This document shows positions 23,421 through 32,734 of a stretch of DNA of 64,000 nucleotides, piece after piece; position 1 is the stretch's first letter; each line of letters begins with the position of its first letter. Under the pieces are notes generated by a model. It saw nothing but the letters and a program-made list of their open reading frames with translations. It was not told the origin of the DNA and made no database searches. Location: positions 4,712,001 through 4,776,000 of the forward strand of contig NZ_CP109327.1 in the NCBI RefSeq assembly GCF_035918155.1, in the 5' to 3' direction. The DNA is from Streptomyces sp. NBC_01591. GTDB taxonomy: Bacteria > Actinomycetota > Actinomycetes > Streptomycetales > Streptomycetaceae. Both the position numbers and the translations under genes were made by a program.

Positions 23421-24557
23421 TTACGAGAGGGAGGCGATGGTCTCGCGGACCTTGGCGTTGATCTCGGTCGGGATCGGCGCGTAGCCGGCCTCGGTGAGGA
23501 GCTTCTGGCCCTCGTCACCGGCGGTGTAGTTCAGGAAGGACTTGACCGTGGGAAGGGTCTCGGCCTTGTTGCCCTTGTCGCAGACGATCTCGTACGTCAC
23601 CAGGACGATCGGGTAGGCACCCTCGGCCTTGGTCGTGTAGTCGAGCTCCAGCGCCAGGTCCTTGCCGGTGCCCTTGATCTTGGCGGCGGCGATGGCCTTG
23701 GAGGCGTTCTCCGGGGTGGCCTTGACCGGGGTGGCGCCACCGGTGTCGATGTCCACGGTGGAGATCGACTGTGAGGTGGCGTAGCTCAGCTCGAAGTAGC
23801 CGATCGAGCCGTCGACCTGCTTCACCTGGGCGGCGACACCGGAGGAGCCGGACGCGGCCTGGCCACCGGGGGCCGGCCACTTCTTCTCGGCCTCGTACTT
23901 CCAGTCGCTCGGGGCGGCCGCGCCCAGGTACTTGCCCAGGTTCTGCGTGGTGCCGGAGTCCTCGGAGCGGTGGAAGGCCTGGATCGGCTTGTCCGGGAGC
24001 TTCGCGCCGGTGTTGAGCTTGGCGATCGCCGGGTCGTTCCACTTCTTGATCTTGCCGTCGAAGATCTTGGCGAGTGTGGGGGCGTCCAGCGTGAGGCTGT
24101 CGACACCCTCCAGGTGGAAGCCGATGGCGACCGGGCCGCCGACCATCGGGAGGTTGATGCCCTGGCCGCCCTTGCAGATCTTCTTCGAGTCGGCGACCTC
24201 TTCGGGCTTCAGCGCCGAGTCGGAACCGGCGAAGCCGACCGTGCCCTGGTTGAAGGCGACGATGCCCTCACCGGAGGAGGACGACTTGTAGTTGATCTCG
24301 ACGCCGGAGCAGCCGGCCATGTAGTTCTTGGCCCAGAGGTCCATGGCGTTCTTCTGCGCGCTGGACCCGGAGGCGGGCAGCTGGCCCTTGGCGTCGTCGC
24401 ACTTGATGTTCGACGCGGCGCTGGTCTTCCCGCCGTTGCCGCCGGTCGTGCCGCCGCTGTTGTCGTCCGAACCGCACGCCGTGAGGACCAGGGCGCCGGA
24501 AACGGCGAGGGCACCGAGCGCGGTGGCACGAAGCAGGTTCTTGCGCTGAAGCTTCAC
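23421..24557 (-). CDS. pstS: Phosphate-binding lipoprotein PstS
   Basis: 378 aa from GTG 24557 (GGAAGGAA upstream). Lipoprotein signal VSGALVLTACGSD, Gly/Ser linker, then the phosphate-binding domain with GSSAQKNAMDLW, SSSGEGIVAFNQGTVGFAGSD, RSEDSGTTQNLGKYL and ASGSSGVAAQV, which carry the Ser/Asp/Arg phosphate contacts. First gene of pstSCAB. Expression should depend on PhoP: a run of 11-bp PHO-box units lies at 24670-24713. Confidence 0.97.
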   Translation of the reverse strand: MKLQRKNLLRATALGALAVSGALVLTACGSDDNSGGTTGGNGGKTSAASNIKCDDAKGQLPASGSSAQKNAMDLWAKNYMAGCSGVEINYKSSSSGEGIVAFNQGTVGFAGSDSALKPEEVADSKKICKGGQGINLPMVGGPVAIGFHLEGVDSLTLDAPTLAKIFDGKIKKWNDPAIAKLNTGAKLPDKPIQAFHRSEDSGTTQNLGKYLGAAAPSDWKYEAEKKWPAPGGQAASGSSGVAAQVKQVDGSIGYFELSYATSQSISTVDIDTGGATPVKATPENASKAIAAAKIKGTGKDLALELDYTTKAEGAYPIVLVTYEIVCDKGNKAETLPTVKSFLNYTAGDEGQKLLTEAGYAPIPTEINAKVRETIASLS

Positions 24558-24669
24558 TTTCGGGTGTTCCTTCCAGGAGCCGCCGAGGTCTTTTCGTTCT
24601 ACGACGGCGTGCGATGTGGTGGGTGCTCCGGCGTTGCGCCGTGCCCCGTGCACTGCCGAAGTTAGGCAG

Positions 24670-24713
24670 AACAGGTGAAGCGGCCTACGGGGGAGAGTGA
24701 ACGGAAGGTGAAC
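24670..24713 (-). promoter_or_regulatory. PHO box (PhoP binding site) of the pst operon
   Basis: On the minus strand, consecutive 11-bp units: GTTCACCTTCC (24703-24713), GTTCACTCTCC (24692-24702), a degenerate unit (24681-24691), and CTTCACCTGTT (24670-24680). This is the direct-repeat layout of Streptomyces PHO boxes, with two units very close to consensus. About 113 bp upstream of pstS. Confidence 0.88.
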
Positions 24714-24767
24714 CGTGTCGGACGGTGCGGTTCTGGCCCTCGGTCAGGCCCTCGGTCAGTTGTTCGG

Positions 24768-25217
24768 TCAGGTGTTCGGCAGCGTCGCGAGCAGGGCGTC
24801 CAGCAGATCCCGGTCGCGGTCCTGGGTGAGGCGGGCACGGGCCGCCGCCGGGGAGAGCCAGCTCACCCGGTCGACCTCGGTGCCGGGTACGAAGGAGCCG
24901 CCGGTCGCCTCGGCCGCCCAGTAGGCGACCTCCTTGGGCCGGCCGTTCGCGAGATAGCGGACCGTGGGGAGCGGGGTGCCGGGGGCGCAGTGGTGGCCGG
25001 TCTCCTCCAGGACCTCGCGCCGGGCGGCGTCCAGCGCCGGCTCGCCGCGCTTCAGCTTGCCCTTGGGGTGTGACCAGTCGTCGTAGCGGGGCCGGTGGAC
25101 CAGGCAGATCTCCAGCTCGGCGGTGCGCTCCGACCGGCGCCAGAGCACGCACCCCGCGGCGAGCACCGGCCCGTTCACGGCGCGCTTGCCGCCGCGGGCG
25201 CCCACCGCCCCGCTCAT
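24768..25217 (-). CDS. NUDIX hydrolase, MutT1-like
   Basis: 149 aa. NUDIX box GKLKRGEPALDAARREVLEE with the following TGH; the preceding DDWSHPKGKL is shared with mycobacterial MutT1-type enzymes that hydrolyse 8-oxo-dGTP or diadenosine polyphosphates. It lacks the C-terminal phosphatase half of MutT1. Its start overlaps the CHAD gene stop (ATGA). It is likely the last gene of a ppk-CHAD-nudix operon, linking it to phosphate or nucleotide clean-up. Confidence 0.88.
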   Translation of the reverse strand: MSGAVGARGGKRAVNGPVLAAGCVLWRRSERTAELEICLVHRPRYDDWSHPKGKLKRGEPALDAARREVLEETGHHCAPGTPLPTVRYLANGRPKEVAYWAAEATGGSFVPGTEVDRVSWLSPAAARARLTQDRDRDLLDALLATLPNT

Positions 25218-26212
25218 GGCGCGATCACGGCCGCGGCGGTGTACGGCCAGCTCGTCCGGAACACGGTGCGGGCCGCCTCCACCTCATGGCGCTGGTCGGC
25301 GTGGAGCACTCCCAGGGCGTACGCGGTCGCGGGCGCGATACGGGGCGTGCGGGCCGCCGATGCCGCCGCCGCGGCCGCCTCCGAGGCGTCCCGGTGCAGA
25401 TCGAGCGCGTGCCCCGGCGCGGCCAGGACCGGGTCGGGGGCGCCCCGTACCACCTCGTGGGCGTACCGGTGCAGCCGGAGCAGCAGCCGGGCCCGGTGCC
25501 AGGGCGCGTCCTGCGCCTCGTTGTACGGCTCGACCGCCTGGGCGGACGGGAGCGCCGCCACCGCGCCGAGCAGCTGCTGTTCGGCCCGGTCGGCGGGCCG
25601 GTACAGCATCTCCTCGGCCGGGGCCGCGGCCGCCGGGGCGAGCGGGACCTCCGAGGCCAGCAGCGCGACGGCGTCGGCCACCGCGTGGAAGCGGGAGGAG
25701 CCGAGCGCCTGGAGCGCCGCGGAGTGGGCGCGGGTCCGGGCGAGGGTCAGCTGCCGTTCGAGGAGTGCTCCGGCGCGGGCCGCGCCGACGCCGAGGGCGG
25801 CGCGCTCCTTGTCGGCGGCGCTGTCGGGGCCGGCCCCGTTGCGGGCGGTGGGCAGCGAGGTGCCGGACAGGGCGTGCAGCGCTTCGAGGAGCCGGCTCAG
25901 CCGGGTCGCGTAGGCGTGTTCCCTGGCCAGAGTGCCCGAGAGCCAGGCCAGTTCGGTACGGAGCTGCTCGGCCCAGGCGGCGTCCAGCGCCGCCCGGAAG
26001 GTGTGCAGCGTGCCGCTGATCCGGCGCGAGGAGCGGCGCAGCGCACCGGCGGCCTCCTCGGTTCCGTGGGTTCCGGCGTCCGTGGGGGCGCTGTTCTCGC
26101 GGTGCAGGCGCAGGCTGCGGAGGAATTCGGCGGCTTGTTCCTGCAGGTAGGGCGCGAGAACCGCGCCTGCCGTAAGGTCCGCCTGCGTCGTCTGGTGGTC
26201 ATGGCGTCGCAC
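25214..26212 (-). CDS. CHAD-domain protein
   Basis: About 332 aa from GTG 26212, chosen for GGAGG eight bases upstream; a TTG at 26233 is possible. Helical CHAD domain rich in conserved His and Arg/Lys ([51 protein letters not shown]). CHAD proteins bind polyphosphate granules. It overlaps the 3' end of ppk by 14 bp, supporting a polyphosphate role. Confidence 0.9.
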   Translation of the reverse strand: MRRHDHQTTQADLTAGAVLAPYLQEQAAEFLRSLRLHRENSAPTDAGTHGTEEAAGALRRSSRRISGTLHTFRAALDAAWAEQLRTELAWLSGTLAREHAYATRLSRLLEALHALSGTSLPTARNGAGPDSAADKERAALGVGAARAGALLERQLTLARTRAHSAALQALGSSRFHAVADAVALLASEVPLAPAAAAPAEEMLYRPADRAEQQLLGAVAALPSAQAVEPYNEAQDAPWHRARLLLRLHRYAHEVVRGAPDPVLAAPGHALDLHRDASEAAAAAASAARTPRIAPATAYALGVLHADQRHEVEAARTVFRTSWPYTAAAVIAP

Positions 26213-28451
26213 GCCGGCGCCTCCGGGCGTCAATGAGCATTTCCTGTACGTGCCGCAGCGGCTGGCCGTCCGCGTCCGTGGCGTGCCGGGTCCAGTTCCC
26301 GTCGGGACCGAGGTGCCAGGAGGAGGTGGTGTCGGCCATGCCGGTCTCCAGGAGACGGCCGAGCGCGGCGCGGTGGGCGGGATCGGTGACCCGGACCAGT
26401 GCTTCGATCCGGCGGTCGAGGTTGCGGTGCATCATGTCGGCGCTGCCGAACCACACTTCGGGCTCGCCGCCGTTGCCGAAGGCGAAGACCCGGGAGTGTT
26501 CGAGGAAGCGGCCCAGTATCGAGCGGACCCGGATGTTCTCGGAGAGGCCGGCGACACCGGGGCGGATCGCGCAGATGCCGCGTACCCAGATGTCCACCGG
26601 CACGCCGGCCGTCGCGGCCCGGTAGCAGGCGTCGATGATCGCCTCGTCGACCATCGAGTTGGCCTTGATGCGGACGTAGGCGGTCCGCCCGGCCCGCTGG
26701 TGCGTGATCTCCTTGTTGATCCGGGCGATCAGCCCGTCCCGCAGGGATTTCGGGGCGACCAGGAGACGGCGGTAGGTCTCGCGGCGGGAGTAGCCGGAGA
26801 GCCGGTTGAAGAGGTCGGAGAGGTCCGCGCCGACCTGCGGGTCCGCGGTCAGCAGGCCGAGGTCCTCGTATAGCCTGGCGGTCTTGGGGTGGTAGTTGCC
26901 GGTGCCGACGTGGGAGTAGCGGCGCAGGGTGTCGTTTTCCTGCCGGACGACGAGCGAGAGCTTGCAGTGGGTCTTGAGGCCGACGAGACCGTAGACGACG
27001 TGGCAGCCCGACTCCTCCAGCTTCCGGGCCCACTTGATGTTGGCCTGCTCGTCGAAGCGGGCCTTGATCTCCACGAGTACGAGGACCTGCTTGCCGGACT
27101 CGGCGGCGTCGATCAGGGCTTCCACTATCGGGGATTCGCCCGAGGTCCGGTACAGGGTCTGCTTGATGGCGAGGACGTCGGGGTCGGCGGCGGCCTGCTC
27201 CAGGAACGCCTGTACGGAGGTGGAGAACGAGTCGTACGGGTGGTGCAGGAGCACGTCGCGTTCCCGCAGCGCGGCGAAGATGTCGGGCGCGGAGGCGGAT
27301 TCGACCTCGGCGAGGTCGCGGTGGGTGCCGGCGATGAACTTGGGGTACTTCAGCTCGGGCCGGTCGAGGGAGGCAATGCCGAAGAGCCCGGTGAGGTCGA
27401 GCGGTCCGGGCAGCGGGTAGACCTCGGCGTCGGACACCTTCAGCTCGCGCACCAGCAGGTCGAGCACGTACGGGTCGATGGACTCCTCGACCTCCAGGCG
27501 GACCGGCGGGCCGAAGCGGCGCCGCATGAGCTCCTTCTCCAGGGCCTTGAGGAGGTTCTCGGCGTCGTCCTCCTCGACCTCCAGGTCCTCGTTCCTGGTG
27601 ACCCGGAACATGTGGTGGGCGAGGACCTCCATGCCCGGGAAGAGCTCTTCGAGGTGGGCGGCGATGATGTCCTCTATGGGCACGTACCGCTGCGGCGACG
27701 CCTCCAGGAAGCGGGTCAGCAGTGGCGGCACCTTGACCCGGGCGAAGTGGCGGTGGCCGCTGACCGGGTTGCGTACGACGACGGCGAGGTTGAGCGAGAG
27801 CCCCGAGATGTACGGGAAGGGGTGCGCCGGGTCGACGGCGAGGGGGGTCAGCACGGGGAAGACCCGCTGCCGGAAGAAGGTGAACAGGCGGGCCTGCTCC
27901 TTCTCGGTCAGCTCGGGCCAGCGGATCAGCTGGATGCCCTCGTCGGACAGTGCGGGGGCGACGTCCTGCTGGTAGCAGGCGGCGTGCCGGGCCATGAGTT
28001 CGCGCGAGCGGGTCCAGATCAGGTCCAGGACCTCGCGGGGCTGGAGTCCGGAGGCGGAACGGGTGGCGACGCCGGTGGCGATACGGCGCTTCAGCCCGGC
28101 CACCCGGACCATGAAGAACTCATCCAGGTTCGAGGCGAAGATGGCGAGGAAATTAGCCCGTTCGAGGAGGGGGGTCGCGGGGTCCTCGGCCAGTTCGAGC
28201 ACACGTTCGTTGAACGCGAGCCAACTGCGCTCGCGGTCCAGGAAGCGGCCCTGGGGCAGTTCGTCGCCGTCGACGTCGGGTTCGTACGCGTCGACGTCGG
28301 CGTCGATATCGGGATCCAGGTCGGCGGCGGTCGACAGCGCGCCGTTGGACGCGGCGGTGGCGACGGCGTGCGGCCGGTGCGCGGCGAGTGAGCCGACCGA
28401 CGGCTGCACGGTGGACTGGACCGGTACCTCGGAGCTGGGCTGCTGGCTCAT
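26199..28451 (-). CDS. ppk: Polyphosphate kinase Ppk1
   Basis: 750 aa from ATG 28451. An N-terminal acidic Asp/Ala-rich extension of about 80 residues is followed by the PPK1 core: [33 protein letters not shown], and the catalytic phospho-His region [29 protein letters not shown] lies near the end. It makes polyphosphate from ATP reversibly. First gene of ppk-CHAD-nudix. In Streptomyces ppk is known to be under PhoP; no PHO box as clear as that of pstS was seen in the 260 bp upstream, which hold no other gene. Confidence 0.96.
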   Translation of the reverse strand: MSQQPSSEVPVQSTVQPSVGSLAAHRPHAVATAASNGALSTAADLDPDIDADVDAYEPDVDGDELPQGRFLDRERSWLAFNERVLELAEDPATPLLERANFLAIFASNLDEFFMVRVAGLKRRIATGVATRSASGLQPREVLDLIWTRSRELMARHAACYQQDVAPALSDEGIQLIRWPELTEKEQARLFTFFRQRVFPVLTPLAVDPAHPFPYISGLSLNLAVVVRNPVSGHRHFARVKVPPLLTRFLEASPQRYVPIEDIIAAHLEELFPGMEVLAHHMFRVTRNEDLEVEEDDAENLLKALEKELMRRRFGPPVRLEVEESIDPYVLDLLVRELKVSDAEVYPLPGPLDLTGLFGIASLDRPELKYPKFIAGTHRDLAEVESASAPDIFAALRERDVLLHHPYDSFSTSVQAFLEQAAADPDVLAIKQTLYRTSGESPIVEALIDAAESGKQVLVLVEIKARFDEQANIKWARKLEESGCHVVYGLVGLKTHCKLSLVVRQENDTLRRYSHVGTGNYHPKTARLYEDLGLLTADPQVGADLSDLFNRLSGYSRRETYRRLLVAPKSLRDGLIARINKEITHQRAGRTAYVRIKANSMVDEAIIDACYRAATAGVPVDIWVRGICAIRPGVAGLSENIRVRSILGRFLEHSRVFAFGNGGEPEVWFGSADMMHRNLDRRIEALVRVTDPAHRAALGRLLETGMADTTSSWHLGPDGNWTRHATDADGQPLRHVQEMLIDARRRRRATP

Positions 28452-28712
28452 GGCCCTATTGTTCCGCGCGGACGGCTCCGGGGGCGCGCCGGAGGGTGCG
28501 GAGATCGCGGGGAACGCACGGTTGACGGCGTTCGCGCGGTCTCCGCCGGGATTTCTCCCGTTGCGGGGGGTCGGCACAGCTGGCTGCATTTCGAGAGGGT
28601 CGCAAGCGCTTCTGAATGGCTGGTAACGGCGACATGACATGCAGGAAGCGGTGTGGCCGTGCCCGGGTGCCCAGAGAGGCACCCGGACACGGCCCGGACA
28701 CGGCCGGCGGCC

Positions 28713-29738
28713 CTAGCCGTGGCGGCGGCGCAGCACCCGGAAGGCGACGGCGACGGCGAGGGCGGCCAGGACGAGCAGGAGGCCGGTCTCGACGAGCTGG
28801 AGGGGCCAGAAGTGCGAGGCGGGGTGGTAGTCGAAGTAGCGGAACTCGATGTTCTTTTCGGTCAGGCACTGCTTGAAGCCGGGGTCCCACTCCAGGCACG
28901 CGCTGTGGGGCAGCCGTCGGCCGGAGTCGGTCAGCCAGCCCGTCCCGACGTTGACCGCCCCGTCGGGGAACCGGTAGTGGCTCCCCTGCTCGAACGTGTC
29001 CGTCAGGGTCGGCCACAGGTTGTTGCGCACGGAGTTGAAGGCCGCCACCAGGGCGCCGTACCCGATCACCGTCACGGCCATCGCGGTGAGGGTCCGCCGC
29101 AGCACCAGGCCGGCGAGCGCGCCGAGGGCCAGCATGCACAGGGCGTAGCCGACGGGGACGGTGCCCATCGAGCCGTACGCGGTGCGCTCGTGCCACTCCT
29201 GTCCTTGGTACGCCCTGTCGGCCCGGCCCTGGGCCCAGGTGCAGGCGGCCGACAGCAGGGAGACGGAGGCCAGCGTCACGACGGTGGGCACGGCGAGTTT
29301 GGCGGCGAGCCAGCGGGCGGGCGTCACGGACTGTGCCCACGCCAGCCTGTACGTGCCGCTCTCCAGCTCACGGGCGATGACCGGCCCCGCCACGAATATC
29401 CCGATGAGCGCGGGGAGGGCCATCATCAGCAGGCCGGCCCAGTTGAGGACCTCCCGCAACCACATCTGGCGGTCGAGGTACGCGTTGACCGTGTCACCGC
29501 AGTCGGGCGTCGTGTGCATGACCGAGCAGCCCGTGGCGGCGAAGGTGTCCAGGACATGCTCGGTCCACAGCCAGGCGCCGACGAGCGAGACGGTGGCCAG
29601 GACGGGAAGCACTCCCATGATCCACAGGGCCCATCGGTGCTGGGCCACGACGACCCGCTCCGGGCCGCGCAGACGGCCGCGCGACGCGGTGGCCGCGCGA
29701 GGGGCGGGCGACGAGGAAGGGGTACTGATCGCGCTCAT
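28713..29738 (-). CDS. ABC transporter permease
   Basis: 341 aa with about six membrane helices (WIMGVLPVLATVSLVGAW, LLMMALPALIGIFVAGPVIA, PLQLVETGLLLVLAALAVAV). ARELESGTYRLAWAQSVTP is typical of ABC-2-type permeases. A large external loop with Cys lies between the last helices. Start overlaps the ATPase stop (ATGA). Exported substrate unknown; GntR/YtrA-linked exporters often respond to cell-wall antibiotics. Confidence 0.85.
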   Translation of the reverse strand: MSAISTPSSSPAPRAATASRGRLRGPERVVVAQHRWALWIMGVLPVLATVSLVGAWLWTEHVLDTFAATGCSVMHTTPDCGDTVNAYLDRQMWLREVLNWAGLLMMALPALIGIFVAGPVIARELESGTYRLAWAQSVTPARWLAAKLAVPTVVTLASVSLLSAACTWAQGRADRAYQGQEWHERTAYGSMGTVPVGYALCMLALGALAGLVLRRTLTAMAVTVIGYGALVAAFNSVRNNLWPTLTDTFEQGSHYRFPDGAVNVGTGWLTDSGRRLPHSACLEWDPGFKQCLTEKNIEFRYFDYHPASHFWPLQLVETGLLLVLAALAVAVAFRVLRRRHG

Positions 29739-30631
29739 ACGGCGGCCACCTCCTGACCGGCCTCCGCGCTGGGCGTCAGCAGCGCGGGCGCTTCCGGCGA
29801 GCGCAGATGCGCCAGTAGCAGTTCCTCCAGCGAAGGCTCGGTGGCCTCCCAGACGGTGGTGTCCACGGCGCCTTGCCTCCGTACGAGTGCGGTCTGCAGA
29901 CGTCCCGCGGTGCGGGACTCGACGACGGTGTGCGGTGCGGTGTCCCGTACCGGACCGGTGAGCAGGGTGTGCGCGGCGAGGATGTCCTCCGTCTCGCCGC
30001 CGAGGCGGACCCGGCCGCCGTCGACGAGCAGAAGGTAGTCGCAGGCGCCCTCCAGCTCGGTGAGGATGTGCGAGGACATCACGATGGTGGTGGAGTGCTC
30101 GGCGGCCTCCGCCATCAGCGCGCCCATCAGCTGGTGGCGGGCGAGCGGGTCGAGGTCGGCCATGGGTTCGTCCAGCAGGAGCAGTTCGGGCCGCTTGCCC
30201 AGCGCGAGGGCCAGGGCGAGCCGGGTGCGCTGGCCGCCGGAGAGGTCACGGACCCTGGCGTCGCGCGGGAGCTCCCCGGCGATGCGTTCGGCGATGTCCT
30301 GGTCCCAGGTCTCCGGGTTCAGCTCGGCGCCCGCCCAGAGCGTCGCGGCGACCGTCAACTGCGGGTACAGCGGCTTGTCCTGGGCCACGAAGGCCACCCG
30401 GGCACGGGCCTCCCCCGGGGCCGCGCCCAGCACCCGTACCGCCCCCTCCGACGGCCGCAGGAAGCCGGCCGCGAGGGCGAGCAGGGTGGACTTGCCCGCG
30501 CCGTTGGGCCCGACGAGGGCGCACACCCGCCCGGCGGGCAGCCGGAAGGAGCAGTCGCGCAGCGCCCAGCCCCTGTCTCTGCTCCGGTACTTCATGCCGA
30601 GGCCGGTGGCCTCGATCGCAGCGCCTGTCAT
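29735..30631 (-). CDS. ABC transporter ATP-binding protein
   Basis: 298 aa. Walker A GPNGAGKST, Q-loop VAFVAQDKP, signature LSGGQRTRL, Walker B ELLLLDEP and H-loop SSHIL, followed by a C-terminal extension of about 70 residues with WEATEPSLEELLLAHL, as in exporter ATPases of the CcmA/YtrB type. Overlaps both neighbours by 4 bp, so gntR-ATPase-permease form one coupled operon. Confidence 0.92.
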   Translation of the reverse strand: MTGAAIEATGLGMKYRSRDRGWALRDCSFRLPAGRVCALVGPNGAGKSTLLALAAGFLRPSEGAVRVLGAAPGEARARVAFVAQDKPLYPQLTVAATLWAGAELNPETWDQDIAERIAGELPRDARVRDLSGGQRTRLALALALGKRPELLLLDEPMADLDPLARHQLMGALMAEAAEHSTTIVMSSHILTELEGACDYLLLVDGGRVRLGGETEDILAAHTLLTGPVRDTAPHTVVESRTAGRLQTALVRRQGAVDTTVWEATEPSLEELLLAHLRSPEAPALLTPSAEAGQEVAAV

Positions 30632-31038
30632 CCGTCCTGATCCCCCTCGAAAGTCCTGTCCAGTACGGCGGTGAAGAGCGCGCTCACGTCGTCCTTCTCC
30701 AGCCCGGCCGCGCGGGCCCGGCGGGTCCAGTCGGCGAGTTCGGCGCGCAGGGGTGCGTCATCGGCGGCCGCCGCGCCGCCGAGGGTCCGGGTGACGAAGG
30801 TGCCGAGCCCGCGCCGGGCCTCGACGAGGCCCTCGCGCTCCAGCTCCCGGTAGGCCTTGAGCACGGTGTTCGGGTTGATGGCGGTGGCTTCGACGACCTC
30901 GCGCGCGGTGGGCAGTCGGTCGCCGGGCTCCAGCAGGCCGAGGCGGAGCGCCTGCTTGGTCTGCTGGACGATCTGGAGGTACGTGGCGACGCCGCTGCGC
31001 CGGTCGATGCGGTACTCGACCGCTGCGGACTCTGCCAT
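30628..31038 (-). CDS. GntR-family repressor, YtrA type
   Basis: 136 aa from ATG 31038 (AAAGGGG upstream). N-terminal winged helix (GVATYLQIVQQTKQALRLGL, REVVEATAINPNTVLKAYRE) with a short C-terminal helical tail instead of a ligand-binding domain, the YtrA layout. It heads the ABC exporter operon and probably represses it by binding the palindrome at 31045-31072. Confidence 0.92.
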   Translation of the reverse strand: MAESAAVEYRIDRRSGVATYLQIVQQTKQALRLGLLEPGDRLPTAREVVEATAINPNTVLKAYRELEREGLVEARRGLGTFVTRTLGGAAAADDAPLRAELADWTRRARAAGLEKDDVSALFTAVLDRTFEGDQDG

Positions 31039-31044
31039 GTTCAC

Positions 31045-31072
31045 CCCTTTCACTAATTGAGTAGTGAAAGGG
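31045..31072. promoter_or_regulatory. GntR/YtrA operator overlapping the ribosome-binding region
   Basis: Perfect palindrome: CCCTTTCACTA (31045-31055), 6-base spacer, TAGTGAAAGGG (31062-31072). It starts 6 bp upstream of the gntR ATG, so it includes the Shine-Dalgarno sequence. Confidence 0.88.
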
Positions 31073-31156
31073 TGGCGTAAAGCGGGGGCGACGTCAAGCG
31101 ACGCCGCCCCCAGGGGGAGTTGTGCCTGGTCCGGCCCTTGCCTCAGGACCCCTGCC

Positions 31157-32080
31157 TCAGGACTCCGTGCGGTACATCAGGTCCACCTCGTGCGTCGCGA
31201 AGCCCATCCGCTCGTAGACGGCCAGGGCCGCCTTGTTGTCCGCGTCCACGTAGAGCATCGCGGTCGGCAGCCCCTCGGCGGCGAGATGGCGCAGCCCGAT
31301 CGCGGTGAGCGCCTTGCCGAGCCCGCCGCCCTGCGCGTCGGGCCGGATGCCGACCACGTACACCTCACCGAGCTGCTCCTCGGCGTGCACCTTCGTCCAG
31401 TGGAAGCCGATCAGCTCGCCGTCGTGCTCGGCCAGGAAGAACCCCTTCGGGTCGAACCACGGCTCCGCCTTGCGGTCGTCCAGGTCGCGCTGGGTCAGCG
31501 AACCCTGCTCCGGGTGGTGGGCGAAGGCGGCACGGTTCACCGCGAGCCAGGCGGCGTCGTCCTCGCCGGGCACGAAGGTGCGGACGGTGACGCCGGGCGG
31601 CAGTGCCGGCTCCCCGATGTCCAGCGGGGCCAACGGGCGGCGCAGCTGGCGCAGTTCGCGGAAGAGCGAGAGGCCGAGGACCTGCGCGAGATGCCGCGCC
31701 GCGGACTTCCCGCCGTGCGCCCACACCCGCAGCCGCTTCCCGGTCACGGCGAGCAGCGCCGCGCCCAGCGCCCGCCCGTGGCCCTGCCCGCGGTGCGACG
31801 GATGCACGACCAGCTCGGCGGCCGGGGCCTCGACGGGGTCGGTGTCCTCCAGCTGCGCGTACCCGACCAGGTCCGGCCCGCTGCTCAGCAGCAGATGCCG
31901 CACCCCTTCGCGCCGCCCGCCCCGCAGCTGCAGCCGCCCCTGCTCGGACACGGCCTGCCTGCCGTCGGACCGGGCCGCCTCGGCGAGCAGATCGGATACG
32001 GCTTCCGCCTGCTCGGGGGAGAGCACGTCGAGCGTCCGGATCTCACGTCCGGGGGCGGGGAAGGGCGCGTCAGTCGTCAT
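31157..32080 (-). CDS. mshD: Mycothiol synthase MshD
   Basis: 307 aa from ATG 32080. Two tandem GNAT domains: the first with VVHPSHRGQGHGRALGAALL, the second with VVGIRPDAQGGGLGKALTAI and WLAVNRAAFAHHPEQGSLT, the fingerprint of MshD. It acetylates cysteinyl-glucosaminyl-inositol with acetyl-CoA, the last step of mycothiol synthesis, in the cytoplasm. The frame is open upstream into a DUF1016 remnant, but the ATG at 32080 matches the family start. Confidence 0.93.
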   Translation of the reverse strand: MTTDAPFPAPGREIRTLDVLSPEQAEAVSDLLAEAARSDGRQAVSEQGRLQLRGGRREGVRHLLLSSGPDLVGYAQLEDTDPVEAPAAELVVHPSHRGQGHGRALGAALLAVTGKRLRVWAHGGKSAARHLAQVLGLSLFRELRQLRRPLAPLDIGEPALPPGVTVRTFVPGEDDAAWLAVNRAAFAHHPEQGSLTQRDLDDRKAEPWFDPKGFFLAEHDGELIGFHWTKVHAEEQLGEVYVVGIRPDAQGGGLGKALTAIGLRHLAAEGLPTAMLYVDADNKAALAVYERMGFATHEVDLMYRTES

Positions 32081-32134
32081 GTCTACGAGCCTACGGGGGC
32101 GGGGTGGGTACCGGGGTGGTGCGCGGGTGCTTCG

Positions 32135-32542
32135 GGTCTTCAGTTCCAGCACGGCGTCGAAGTTGTTGATCGCGAAGGCGTGGGAGCGATGCAGGGCGTG
32201 GTGGATCGCCGAGGTCGGCTCGTCCCGGGACCAGCCGTTGCGGATTGCGTGCTGGAGGAGGAAATCCTGTTCAGGGCAGGTTTTGTAGGCAGTCATGAGG
32301 GTGACGATGCGGTCCCACGGCAATTGCGCAACGGCCTGCTGCGCAAATCGTTCGGGCCGTGTTCGAGCCATCTGCTGCGTGTACTGAAGGCTCCGCGTGC
32401 TGAACCCCGACCGGGTCGGGAACTCCGCCTTCAACTCGGCGGCAATGCAGGCGATGACCTTGGCGTCCCACCTCTCCTCCCGCTGTCGCGCCAGGATCGT
32501 CTGCCCGATCTCCCAGTACATCTGGAGCACTCGGTGTTGACC
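32135..32542 (-). pseudogene. Remnant of a DUF1016 (YhcG/PDDEXK-type) nuclease gene
   Basis: In-frame with and upstream of mshD, the translated sequence has MYWEIGQTILARQREERWDA, then AELKAEFPTRSGFSTRSL, AQLPWDRIVTLM and IRNGWSRDE, in the order of the DUF1016 N-terminal domain. The match stops after AINNFD; the whole C-terminal nuclease half is missing, and the N-terminal start is lost. An ATG at 32611 could still drive translation but gives a truncated protein. A trace of past transfer of a defence-type gene. Confidence 0.7.
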
Positions 32543-32734
32543 TTCAGCTGGGCCCGGCACATGCGCGCCGCGCCTTACGAGTGACGTGTGGCTGTTTGGG
32601 GCCATTCCCACCGCACGGCAACCAGTTCGTAACCCCGGACACCTGTCGCGCTACGCGCGTTGACCCTAGGCTGCGCACGAAGTCTCCAGACTCGTCACCA
32701 CTTTCGAACTCCCGCTGAACTCACAAGGGGACCG

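Noticed and set aside
26889..28391. Long plus-strand open frame opposite ppk
   Set aside because: Gly/Val/Glu-rich shadow of the ppk gene with no recognisable domain.
28452..28640. Search for a PHO box upstream of ppk
   Set aside because: Only degenerate matches were seen; not strong enough to list.
28660..28712. ACCCGGACACGGCC repeats near the ABC permease stop
   Set aside because: Short direct repeats, no convincing hairpin, so not called as a terminator.
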